A stretch of DNA of 64,000 nt from an uncultured Acidobacteriaceae bacterium (lineage in GTDB: Bacteria; Acidobacteriota; Terriglobia; Terriglobales; Acidobacteriaceae): NCBI GenBank assembly GCA_903849645.1, contig CAINJJ010000053.1, positions 110,744 through 174,743 on the forward strand, given 5' to 3'. The notes under the pieces were generated by a model. The model ran no database searches. It was not told the DNA's origin and saw only the letters and a program-made list of their open reading frames with translations. Below, one piece after another: positions 27,814 through 35,804 of this stretch. Numbering within the stretch: the stretch's first letter is position 1; each line of letters opens with the position of its first letter. The translations under genes and the position numbers were made by a program.

Positions 27814-28719
27814 GTGGCCCAACCCCGTCTGGTCTGGCAATCCAAACTCGTTCTGCTCCTGGTGCTGCCCATGGTGGCAGCCAGCGTAGTGCTCCAGGCG
27901 CACTGGTGGGCGGTCAACTCCTGGCCGGTCGCGCTCTGGGCCACGGGGCTCAGCCTTCTCTTTGGCCTGGTGGTCTTTCAACTGCGCGCGGCCACCGCAG
28001 GAGCAGCCTTTGTCGGCGCTGCCATCACGGCCAGCCTCATCTTCTCAACCCTCACTTATGTCCCCTTCGAGCCCTTTCCTTATGCCCCCTGGCACACGGC
28101 CGTGGTACCGGTGCTGGCGGTGTTTCTGCTTGCCTTTCTTGCCACCCGCCTGGGCCGCGCCCACAAGGAGCGCCTGGGCACCGCCGAAGAGCGCCGCGGA
28201 CGCGCCGCTGCGCAGGTCGCCGCCAACCTGGGCTTTGCCGCCCTCGTTTCGGATGGCTTCGCGCAGTCCTGGCTTTCCGCCACGGGCTGGTTCCCCGCTT
28301 CGCCCGTGGCGCCCAACGCCCTCTTCGCCGCGGGGCTGGCTTCACTTGCAGAAGCCGCCGCCGATACCGTTTCCTCGGAGGTGGGCCAGGTGCTGGGAGG
28401 CCGCCCGCGCATGATCACCACCCTGCGCGCCGCCGAACCCGGAACCGACGGCGCCGTCAGCCTGGCCGGTACGGTTGCCGGGGTGCTGGCCGCGGGCGTC
28501 GTGGCCGATGCCGGTTCGCTCGCCCTGGGCGGCGGCGCGCCCATGCTCATTCTCGCCTGGGCCGGAGGCGTCTTTGGCTTCTTCTTCGACAGCCTGCTCG
28601 GCGCAACGGTCGAGCGCCGCGGCTGGCTCAACAACGACATGGTCAACTTTCTCTCCACCGCCAGCGCCGCCGCCTTCACCCTGCTCCTGATGGCCCTGCG
28701 CGCACGGTTTGGCCTCTGA
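27814..28719 (+). CDS. DUF92 / VTE6-like integral membrane protein
   Basis: A 301-residue polytopic membrane protein. The GTG at 27814 has a GGGAG element 14-18 bp upstream, which is distant. The C-terminal two thirds carry the DUF92 signature: SLAEAAADTVSSEVGQVLGGRPRMITTLR and DGAVSLAGTVAGVLAAGVVA. The family includes plant VTE6, a phytyl-phosphate kinase of the phytol salvage pathway, and cyanobacterial homologues; whether this bacterial protein phosphorylates a polyprenyl phosphate is unknown. There are about six hydrophobic segments. A kinase gene of another family follows 82 bp downstream, which may or may not be cotranscribed. Confidence 0.85.
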   Translation: MAQPRLVWQSKLVLLLVLPMVAASVVLQAHWWAVNSWPVALWATGLSLLFGLVVFQLRAATAGAAFVGAAITASLIFSTLTYVPFEPFPYAPWHTAVVPVLAVFLLAFLATRLGRAHKERLGTAEERRGRAAAQVAANLGFAALVSDGFAQSWLSATGWFPASPVAPNALFAAGLASLAEAAADTVSSEVGQVLGGRPRMITTLRAAEPGTDGAVSLAGTVAGVLAAGVVADAGSLALGGGAPMLILAWAGGVFGFFFDSLLGATVERRGWLNNDMVNFLSTASAAAFTLLLMALRARFGL

Positions 28720-28801
28720 TCGCCCTGCCTTCCAACAGAACAGGTCCGAGGGCGATATATTAATCCCTGGTTACAATCCGCCAGACAGATCCCGGTCAGT
28801 G

Positions 28802-29893
28802 ATGAACAGAAAGCTCGATCCCGCCGCCGTGCTGCGGCAATTTGAAATTCCAGGCGAGTTGACCGCCGTTGCGCCCTACGGCAGCGGCCACATCAACGAC
28901 ACCTTCTGCGCCGCTTTCAGTCAGGCGGGCCAGGCCGTTCGCGTCATCCTGCAGCGCATCAACGGCAACATCTTCAAGCGGCCCGACGCCCTGATGGAGA
29001 ACATCCAGCGGGTCACGGCGCATCTTGCCGCACAGGTCGCCGGGCAGCCGGATGCTGACCGCCGCGTGCTCACTCTGATTCCGACGCGCGACGGCCGGGC
29101 ATGGCACGTCGATGCCGACGGGGCCTACTGGCGCCTCTACCGCTTTATCGAGCGAGCCAGCACCTTTGACGCCGTCACCTCGACGGAGCAGGCCTATCAA
29201 GCAGCAAGAGCCTTCGGCGAGTTCCAGAGGCATCTCGTTACCCTGCCCGCGCCCCGCCTGCACGACACCATCCCCGGCTTCCACCACACCCCTGGCCGCT
29301 TCGCCGCCCTGGAGCAGGCAATCGCCGCGGACGCGGCCAACCGCGCCCAATCCGTCGCCGCCGAGATCCGGTTCGCTCTTGCCCGCAAAGGCATTACCAG
29401 CGTCCTGCTGGACGCGCAACTGCCCGAGCGCATCACCCACAACGACACCAAGTTCAACAACGTGCTGCTCGACGACTCGACCGGCGAAGGCCTCTGTGTG
29501 ATCGACCTTGACACCGTCATGCCCGGACTCGCGCTCTACGACTTCGGCGACATGGTGCGCACCACCACCAGCCCCGCCGCCGAAGACGAGCGCGACCTGG
29601 CCAAAGTCCATTTGCAGTTCCCCATGTTTGAGGCCTTGGTGCGCGGGTATCTGGCCACCGCCGGTGGCTTCCTGACAAGCGAAGAGAAGCGCCTGCTCCC
29701 CTTCGCCGGCAAGCTCATCACCTTTGAGATAGGGCTGCGCTTCCTCACGGACTACCTTGCGGGCGACACCTACTTCAAGGTCCACCGCGAAGGGCATAAT
29801 CTCGACCGCGCGCGCACCCAGTTCAAACTGGTTCAGTCGATTGAAGAGCAGGAAGAAGAGATGAACCGCCTGGTGGACTCAATCGAGAGATAG
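28802..29893 (+). CDS. aminoglycoside phosphotransferase-fold sugar kinase, NahK-like
   Basis: A 363-residue APH-fold kinase. The ATG at 28802 is chosen over the longer frame because the family begins near here; a GTG lies one codon upstream. The start of the fold (YGSGHINDTFCAAF) is a nucleotide-binding loop, RVILQRINGNIFKRPDALMENIQRVT is typical of N-acetylhexosamine 1-kinase relatives, and the catalytic site reads THNDTKFNNVLL with DLDTVMPGLALYDFGD supplying the metal-binding Asp. It likely phosphorylates the anomeric position of an N-acetylhexosamine or similar sugar in the cytoplasm. No lacto-N-biose phosphorylase or GlmU-like partner lies nearby, so the substrate is an inference. Confidence 0.8.
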   Translation: MNRKLDPAAVLRQFEIPGELTAVAPYGSGHINDTFCAAFSQAGQAVRVILQRINGNIFKRPDALMENIQRVTAHLAAQVAGQPDADRRVLTLIPTRDGRAWHVDADGAYWRLYRFIERASTFDAVTSTEQAYQAARAFGEFQRHLVTLPAPRLHDTIPGFHHTPGRFAALEQAIAADAANRAQSVAAEIRFALARKGITSVLLDAQLPERITHNDTKFNNVLLDDSTGEGLCVIDLDTVMPGLALYDFGDMVRTTTSPAAEDERDLAKVHLQFPMFEALVRGYLATAGGFLTSEEKRLLPFAGKLITFEIGLRFLTDYLAGDTYFKVHREGHNLDRARTQFKLVQSIEEQEEEMNRLVDSIER

Positions 29894-29995
29894 CCAGGAC
29901 TCCTGAGACCTGTTTCAGATCAGATGCAATCCTGGCCTGTTGCCTTGAAGGGGTCGAACAGAGGCTTTGGCGCCTTGCGCCGGCCTCGCGAGCCT

Positions 29996-30367
29996 TCAGC
30001 TTCTGAGTTTGCTGAGCAGGTCCTGGGGGTGAACAGGCTTGGCGAGAATCTCGAACTCGTACCCCTCAGCCCGCGCCTTCTCCAGCAGATCGGCCGTGGC
30101 GGCCTGGCCGGAAAAGAGGAGAATCTTGACGCTGGGCAGCAGCGCACGGATGCGGATGGCGGCGTCGATTCCATTCAGGTCCGCCATGATGACGTCGGAG
30201 ATCATCATGTCGGGCTTGAAGACCGTGGCCAGCTCGACCGCCTTCTCTCCCGAGTAGACGGCACGCGCCTCAAAGCCGCTCTGGTTGAGAATCATCACCA
30301 GGGTGTCGGCTATGACACGTTCGTCGTCGGCAATCAGAACCTTCGGCTTGGAGGCTTTATCCGGCAT
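29996..30367 (-). CDS. single-domain response regulator
   Basis: A 123-residue lone receiver domain. GAGG lies 6 bp ahead of the ATG at 30367; an in-frame GTG at 30382 is the alternative. Phosphorylation-site residues are present: DD(E) near residues 15-17 (VLIADDERV), the phosphoacceptor Asp in MMISDVIMADLNG, Ser/Thr (LLFSGQA) and Lys (ILAKPVHP). There is no output domain, so it acts by protein contact, as CheY does, or as a phosphorelay intermediate. No kinase is adjacent. Confidence 0.85.
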   Translation of the reverse strand: MPDKASKPKVLIADDERVIADTLVMILNQSGFEARAVYSGEKAVELATVFKPDMMISDVIMADLNGIDAAIRIRALLPSVKILLFSGQAATADLLEKARAEGYEFEILAKPVHPQDLLSKLRS

Positions 30368-30676
30368 ATTTGTCCTCGACACACAGGCGCAAGATGAAGT
30401 CTACCCTACGCAATTGGCTCACGAAACCCCGGTTGCGGGAAGGCGTCAAGCAAATTCGCATCCGCTGGGCCCGGCGCTTCCATTGAATGATACGCTCGGT
30501 TTGTAGGCGGCTCGGCAGGCCGGATGCGGCTTTTCTTCTCAGGGGGTCCTGCCGCCTGCCCAGGGATGGCGACGTCGGCCGCAGGATTTCCCGATTCATT
30601 TGAGCGCAACCAGCCCGTCTTACAATGCAAGCACCGGCCGCGGCTTCCACGGGCGGACCTCAAACGGAGACTCCCC
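30368..30676. other. intergenic stretch between receiver and ABC ATPase genes
   Basis: About 310 bp without a convincing gene. The only recognisable element is a promoter-like pair near its right end (30599-30626). Confidence 0.5.
30599..30626 (+). promoter_or_regulatory. candidate sigma-70 promoter of the ABC transporter operon
   Basis: TTTGAG (30599-30604), 16 bp spacer, TACAAT (30621-30626). The -10 element is one mismatch from consensus and lies about 50 bp before the ATG at 30677. Confidence 0.4.
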
Positions 30677-32056
30677 ATGCAGGAAGCGGCCATCCCCACA
30701 CCGAACCAGTCCCCGGCCATCGAGCCCATCATTCGCGCGGAAAAGATTGAGAAGTACTACGCGCAGCCCAGCGAAAACCGCATCCAGGTCATCTCCGCGA
30801 CCGACCTCTCGATCATTCCCGGCGAAATCGTCGCCCTGCTCGGCCCCTCAGGCTCAGGCAAGTCCACCATGCTGCGCATGCTGACCGGGCTCTCGACGCC
30901 CTCGGCCGGCCAGGTCTACTGGCACAACAAGCCCGTGGCCGAGGCCGAGATCAACGTCTCCATCGTCTTCCAGAGCTTTGCCCTCTTTCCCTGGCTCACG
31001 GTGCTGCAGAACGTGGAGGCGCCGCTACAGGCCCGTGGAGTGCCCGCCGAGGAGCGCCGTGCGCGCAGCCTCAAGATGCTGGACACGGTGGGCCTGGACG
31101 GCTTCGAGTCCGCCTATCCCAAGGAGCTGTCCGGCGGAATGCGACAGAGGGTGGGCTTTGCCCGGGCGCTGGTGGTGGAGCCGGAGGTGCTGTTCATGGA
31201 TGAGCCCTTTTCCGCGCTCGACGTACTCACGGCCGAGAACCTGCGCAGCGAACTGCTGGAGCTTTGGGCCAACAAGACCATGCCCACCAAGGCGGTCTTC
31301 ATTGTGACCCACAACATCGAGGAGGCGGTGCTGCTGGCTGACCGCATCATCGTGCTGGGGCGCAACCCTGGGCACATCCGCACCGACTTCAAGGTGCACC
31401 TGGCCCAGCCGCGCGACCGCAAATCCGAGCCCTTTACGCAACTGGTGGACTTTATCTACAAAGTGCTGACCAAGCCGGATGTGGCCCCGGCCGAGGCGCC
31501 GGACCAGACCGGGCCCAAAGTGCGCGACCAGCGCCAGATGCACTACCAGATGCTGCCCCACGCACGGCCGGGCGGCATGGCCGGCCTGCTGGAACTGCTG
31601 CTGGACAAGGGCGGCCGCGACGACATCTACCGCCTGGCCGACGACCTGGCCTTCGAAATCGACGACCTGCTGCCGATTGTGGACGCCGCGCAACTGCTGG
31701 GATTTTTGCAGATCGAGGAAGGCGACGCCGCCATTACCGAAAGCGGCACGGCGTTCGCCAACTCCGAGATTCTGCGCCAGAAGGAACTGTTCCGCACCGC
31801 CGCCTTGGCCAACGTCCTGCTGCTGCGCCAGATTCGGCGGGCTCTCGAAACCAAGAGCGACCACACGGTTCCGGAGGACTTCTTCCTCGACATGCTCGAC
31901 GAGCAGTTCAGCGAAGAGGAGTGCCTGCGCCAGATGGAAACAGCCGTGGCCTGGGGCCGTTATGCCGAGCTCTTCGACTTTGACTCCGGAAGGCGGCGGT
32001 TCATTTTGCCCGACGCCCAGGAAGAAGAGATCGCCGCCGCCGAGGTGGCGAAATGA
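30677..32056 (+). CDS. nitrate/sulfonate/taurine-type ABC transporter ATPase with AAA-associated C-terminal domain
   Basis: A 459-residue protein; GGAG 7 bp upstream supports the ATG at 30677. Residues 10-260 form an ABC ATPase of the NitT/TauT class: Walker A GPSGSGKST, Q-loop FQSFALFPW, signature LSGGMRQR and Walker B VLFMDEPFSALD. Residues about 290-450 are an additional AAA-associated domain (LLELLLDKGGRDDIYRLADDLAFEID ... TVPEDFFLDMLDEQFSEEE), found in a subset of these transporters. It energises uptake of an unknown substrate from the cytoplasmic face. It overlaps the permease gene by 4 bp; no substrate-binding protein gene lies in the neighbourhood. Confidence 0.88.
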   Translation: MQEAAIPTPNQSPAIEPIIRAEKIEKYYAQPSENRIQVISATDLSIIPGEIVALLGPSGSGKSTMLRMLTGLSTPSAGQVYWHNKPVAEAEINVSIVFQSFALFPWLTVLQNVEAPLQARGVPAEERRARSLKMLDTVGLDGFESAYPKELSGGMRQRVGFARALVVEPEVLFMDEPFSALDVLTAENLRSELLELWANKTMPTKAVFIVTHNIEEAVLLADRIIVLGRNPGHIRTDFKVHLAQPRDRKSEPFTQLVDFIYKVLTKPDVAPAEAPDQTGPKVRDQRQMHYQMLPHARPGGMAGLLELLLDKGGRDDIYRLADDLAFEIDDLLPIVDAAQLLGFLQIEEGDAAITESGTAFANSEILRQKELFRTAALANVLLLRQIRRALETKSDHTVPEDFFLDMLDEQFSEEECLRQMETAVAWGRYAELFDFDSGRRRFILPDAQEEEIAAAEVAK

Positions 32057-33798
32057 GCCTGCAGCACACCCTTGCCCGGCCGCTGGTCGTCTCCCGCGCC
32101 TGGCCGTTCCTCATCGACGTGGCGGTGGGCCTCTGCGGCATCGCGCTGTTTCTGGGCATTCTGCATCTGGCCACCTACTGGCTGGGGACCCCGGTTCCCG
32201 TGGTGCCCATCTCCCACTCGCTCAGCGCCCTGCCGGCCTATGCCTTTTACTCCCTGGGGCGCATCGCCATCGCCTACCTGCTGAGTCTGGTATTCGCCGT
32301 AAGCTATGGATACACAGCGGCTTACAATCCCAGGGTCGAGGCCTGGATGATTGCGGCGCTGGACATTCTCCAGTCCATTCCGGTGCTCAGTTTTTTGCCG
32401 CCGGTGGTTCTTGCGATGATCGCTCTTGTGCCGGGACATCAGTTCGGCATCGAGCTAGGAGTCATCCTGCTGATCTTCACAGGACAAGTATGGAACCTGG
32501 CCTTTAGTTTCTATTCCTCGCTCAAAAGTATCCCCAGGGAGATGCTGGAGGCCTCGCGCATCTACCGCTTCTCCGCCTGGCAGCGGTTCTGGCAGTTGGA
32601 GATGCCTTACGCCGCCATCGGGCTGGTGTGGAACTCCATCGTTTCAGTGGCAGGGGGCTGGTTTGCCCTCATCGCCTGCGAGATGTTCACCATGGGTGAC
32701 CGCAGCTTCCAGTTGCCAGGACTGGGAAGCTACCTGCAAACGGCCACGGATGCCGGCGATCTGAAGGCTCTCGGCACAGGTTTCGCGGTGGTGATTCTCT
32801 TGGTGGTGGCCACCGACCAGCTTGTTTGGCGCCCGCTCATTGCCTGGAGCGACAAGTTCAAGTTCGAGCAGGTTGAGTCGGCCGACCGGGTCACTTCGCC
32901 GGTGCTGGAGCTGCTCAAACGCTCCGCGCTGCTCAGCTCCATTCCCGGCCGCCTGTGGAGCAGGGTTGAAGAGCCGATCTACGAGCGCCTGTCGCACACA
33001 AGGTCGGCGCACGTCGTCCATCCGCTGGACGAAGGCGAGCGCAAGCCGCGCATCTCCGCCGGGTACGTGGTGCTGGCAGCTACTGTGCTGGCGGTGGTGG
33101 CCTGGGGCGCGCTGCAGGCAGGGCTGATGCTGCGCTCGATCACACTCGCCGACCTGCGGCTTCTGCTGGAGGGCGCGGGAGCCACGTTTCTGCGCGTCAA
33201 CGCTTCCCTGGTGATCTCGGCCGCGTGGACCATCCCGGTGGGTGTGGCCATCGGCTTCAACCCAAAGCTGGCGCGCATTGTGCAGCCCGTGGCGCAGGTC
33301 CTGGCCTCGGTCCCGGCGACCGCGTTCTTTCCCATTCTTCTCATCGGCTTGGTCAAGATTGGCGGCGGGCTGGGCATCGGCTCCATCGCCCTGATGCTGC
33401 TGGGGACGCAGTGGTACATCCTCTTCAACGTGATCGCCGGAGCCATGTCCATCCCCTCGGACCTGCGTGAGGTTGCCACGCTCTACCACTTCACGCGATG
33501 GCAGCGCTGGACGCGGCTGATCTTGCCGGGAATCTTTCCCTACCTGATCACGGGCATGGTGACGGCCTCGGGCGGAGCCTGGAACGCATCGGTTTTTGCG
33601 GAGTACACCCACCTCAAGGACCACACCCTGGAGACCATCGGCCTGGGCGCGCAGATTGACGCGGCCACCAGCAGCGGCCGTTTTCCCATCCTGCTGATGG
33701 CCACCATCCTGATCTCGCTGATGGTTGTCACCATGAACCGGCTGGTCTGGCGTCGTCTCTACCGTCTGGCGGAGACACGCTATAAACTCGAAGGCTAG
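32053..33798 (+). CDS. fused double ABC transporter permease
   Basis: A 581-residue protein holding two complete binding-protein-dependent permease domains in one chain, at about residues 30-285 and 345-575. Each has its own coupling-helix (EAA-type) region: LKSIPREMLEASRIYRFSAW in the first and AGAMSIPSDLREVATLYHFTRW in the second. The two halves share a layout but differ enough to suggest an old duplication. Together they would form the transmembrane pore served by the ATPase encoded immediately upstream (ATGA overlap). As most relatives use two identical single-domain permeases, the fusion would give a fixed heterodimer-like channel. The substrate is not indicated. Confidence 0.88.
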   Translation: MSLQHTLARPLVVSRAWPFLIDVAVGLCGIALFLGILHLATYWLGTPVPVVPISHSLSALPAYAFYSLGRIAIAYLLSLVFAVSYGYTAAYNPRVEAWMIAALDILQSIPVLSFLPPVVLAMIALVPGHQFGIELGVILLIFTGQVWNLAFSFYSSLKSIPREMLEASRIYRFSAWQRFWQLEMPYAAIGLVWNSIVSVAGGWFALIACEMFTMGDRSFQLPGLGSYLQTATDAGDLKALGTGFAVVILLVVATDQLVWRPLIAWSDKFKFEQVESADRVTSPVLELLKRSALLSSIPGRLWSRVEEPIYERLSHTRSAHVVHPLDEGERKPRISAGYVVLAATVLAVVAWGALQAGLMLRSITLADLRLLLEGAGATFLRVNASLVISAAWTIPVGVAIGFNPKLARIVQPVAQVLASVPATAFFPILLIGLVKIGGGLGIGSIALMLLGTQWYILFNVIAGAMSIPSDLREVATLYHFTRWQRWTRLILPGIFPYLITGMVTASGGAWNASVFAEYTHLKDHTLETIGLGAQIDAATSSGRFPILLMATILISLMVVTMNRLVWRRLYRLAETRYKLEG

Positions 33799-33845
33799 CG
33801 AGTGAGCAGAGTTCGGGAACCTCTGAAAAGGTCAATGTTTTGAAA

Positions 33846-33916
33846 GGGCACAACTTCAGTCGTGCCGGTAAAGCCGCCAAAATGAATGGGCTTTAGCCCT
33901 GAGCGAAGTCTTTCCC
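33846..33916. repeat. palindromic intergenic repeat, second copy
   Basis: Its inverted-repeat halves GGGCACAACT-tc-AGTCGTGCC and GGGCT-tt-AGCCC, in the same order, match the element embedded in dnaE2 at 9061-9134 with few mismatches. It sits between a permease gene and an oxidoreductase gene. Confidence 0.75.
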
Positions 33917-34041
33917 AGGAATACGTGACCAGATCAGAGGTTTCTTGGCGGAGTTTGCCTGGTCTGGAGGGCGGCGAAGCGAATTCTGCTCATACGGCGC
34001 GGCGGACACTAATCACCCCGGTCGCTGCCAGGGAGGTTCAC

Positions 34042-35127
34042 ATGATTCGAGTGGGCATCGTAGCTTTCGGCATGGGCGCACGCGTCTTTCACGCGCCGCT
34101 GATCTCGTCTGTGGAGGGCCTGGAGTTGGCGGCAGTGGTTGAGCGCCACTCCGACAGCGCCGCCCAGCGCTATCCAGGCATCACCACCTATCGCTCGCTC
34201 GACGAGATGCTGGCCGATCCATCGCTTGATCTTTTCGTGGTGGCCACGCCCAGCGGAACCCACTTCGAGACGGCGCGCCAGATTCTGCAAGCCGGCAAAA
34301 GCGTGGTGGTGGACAAACCCGTGGCGGTGACTTCGGCGGAGGTCGCGGAGCTGATGGCACTGGCCAAGGCCCAGGACGCGCTTTTGGCTCCGTTTCATAA
34401 CCGCCACTGGGACAGCGACTTCCGGACAGTTCAGAAACTATTGCATGATGGTTCGCTGGGTCGCCTGGTTCACTTCGAATCAACCATGGACCGTTGGAGT
34501 CCGGGGGCCACGCGGCGTCCGTGGAAGGATGACCCGGCCCAGGGCGGCGGCCTGCTCCATGACCTTGGATCCCACCTCGCCTACCTGGCGTTGACTCTGT
34601 TTGGAAAGCCCGATGCGTTGGGCGCGGAGGTTCTGAGGGAACGCAGCGGCGAGGGCTCGAACGACTCCTTCACTCTGCGGCTCCGCTATGCGGGGCTTTG
34701 CGTCGTCCTATCTGCAAACAATCTCTCGTCGCTGCCGCGGCCACGATTCCACCTGCGCGGGACCAAGGGCAACTACTCAAAATCGGGCGTGGACCTGCAG
34801 GAAGCGGCACTGAACAAGGTCACCCGCATCAGCGACCCCGCCTGGGGCCAGGAACCCGCTGCCCAATGGGGCACCCTCTGCGTAGACGCGGAGGGTAGCA
34901 CGGTCACCCGCCCTCTGCCTCCGCTGCCCGGCGACTACCGCATCTTTTATGCGGGAGTTCGCGACGCGTTGCTGGGGCTGTCCCCCGCCCCGGTCGAGGC
35001 GATTGAAGCCTGGCGCACCGCCCGCATTCTGGAGTGGGCGCAGCAGAGTTCGGCCGAGCGGCGAGAAGTGGAGTGCGACTGGAGCGAAGAGCCGAAGGAG
35101 AAGTTGCACGATGGCGCGACGACCTGA
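34042..35127 (+). CDS. Gfo/Idh/MocA-family oxidoreductase
   Basis: A 361-residue NAD(P)-dependent dehydrogenase. The ATG at 34042 has GGGAGG 5 bp upstream; the upstream open frame runs through the repeat and is not used. An N-terminal Rossmann fold (about 1-120) begins RVGIVAFGMGARVFHAPLI and shows VVDKPVAVTSAEVAELM, the site of the conserved catalytic-region Lys-Pro. The C-terminal alpha/beta domain has HDLGSHLAYLALTLFGKP. Members oxidise sugars, inositols or related compounds in the cytoplasm; this YdgJ/YvaA-like branch usually has NADP preference. It is transcribed alone and nothing nearby fixes the substrate. Confidence 0.88.
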   Translation: MIRVGIVAFGMGARVFHAPLISSVEGLELAAVVERHSDSAAQRYPGITTYRSLDEMLADPSLDLFVVATPSGTHFETARQILQAGKSVVVDKPVAVTSAEVAELMALAKAQDALLAPFHNRHWDSDFRTVQKLLHDGSLGRLVHFESTMDRWSPGATRRPWKDDPAQGGGLLHDLGSHLAYLALTLFGKPDALGAEVLRERSGEGSNDSFTLRLRYAGLCVVLSANNLSSLPRPRFHLRGTKGNYSKSGVDLQEAALNKVTRISDPAWGQEPAAQWGTLCVDAEGSTVTRPLPPLPGDYRIFYAGVRDALLGLSPAPVEAIEAWRTARILEWAQQSSAERREVECDWSEEPKEKLHDGATT

Positions 35128-35157
35128 AAATGGTCAGTTTCGAATGGACACCCCGCT

Positions 35158-35379
35158 TTAAAGGCAGTCGATCGGTTCCGGTGGCGCATCGCTGACCTTC
35201 GACATGACTTTCCTGAGCTTTTCCAGAGAGCCTCTTGCCGCCCGTGCCTGGAGCCGGGACCAGTCAGTTGCCCGCTCGTTGACAATCGCCGCCACAAGCC
35301 TGTCCACCGAAACGTGATCGTGTTCAGCCAGCTCCGCAGCCCTTAGGTAAACATCGTCGGGAAGTTGAATGTTCTTCAT
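35158..35379 (-). CDS. putative antitoxin of a PIN toxin-antitoxin pair
   Basis: A 73-residue protein. It begins MKNIQLPDDVYLRAAELAEHD, a pattern that fits a ribbon-helix-helix DNA-binding start (strand, then two helices), and continues with a basic helical stretch that could wrap around the toxin. Its ATG overlaps the stop of the PIN-domain gene by 4 bp. It is the second gene of the pair, whereas most such modules put the antitoxin first. The assignment rests on size, position and the N-terminal pattern. Confidence 0.7.
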   Translation of the reverse strand: MKNIQLPDDVYLRAAELAEHDHVSVDRLVAAIVNERATDWSRLQARAARGSLEKLRKVMSKVSDAPPEPIDCL

Positions 35380-35798
35380 GGCAGCTCCTTCAACAGTATA
35401 AGGAATTCCTTAGGAGACAGACACTGGATTCCGAACCGATTGCATTCAGGAAAGTCCCGCTTGTTGAATGTGATGATGAAATCGCTGTTGCTTGCAATTG
35501 CAGCTTCCATCACCGTATCGTCGTCAGGGTCAGACGCCGCAGGCCTCCAGAGAAAATATTGCCGATGCACCCCTGCCTGGGCAAAGAGCGCGTCCAGCAC
35601 GTCATCGATGTCCCCTTCGGTCAAGCCGAATGACCCGCAATCGCGCTTCAATGCGGCCTCGTATTCCAGGGCGACCGCTACGCTGAGATTGGGCCTCCAT
35701 CGGTCATCGCCCAGCAGGCCGAGGAGACGATTGGAGCCGCCGATCCTCAAACGCATTGCCGATACCAGTATGTTTGTGTCGAGTACAACCTGATACAT
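35376..35798 (-). CDS. PIN-domain toxin (putative ribonuclease)
   Basis: A 140-residue PIN-domain protein of the COG1569 type. The metal-binding acidic residues are in place: Asp near residue 7 (VVLDTNILVSA), Glu in VALEYEAAL near 45, the DPDDDTVMEAA cluster near 95, and Asp in ITFNKRDF. PIN toxins cut RNA with Mg2+ or Mn2+ and are held in check by the antitoxin. The start lies 6 bp behind the kdpD stop, so the pair may be read from the kdpD message. Confidence 0.85.
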   Translation of the reverse strand: MYQVVLDTNILVSAMRLRIGGSNRLLGLLGDDRWRPNLSVAVALEYEAALKRDCGSFGLTEGDIDDVLDALFAQAGVHRQYFLWRPAASDPDDDTVMEAAIASNSDFIITFNKRDFPECNRFGIQCLSPKEFLILLKELP

Positions 35799-35804
35799 GG
35801 ATAT

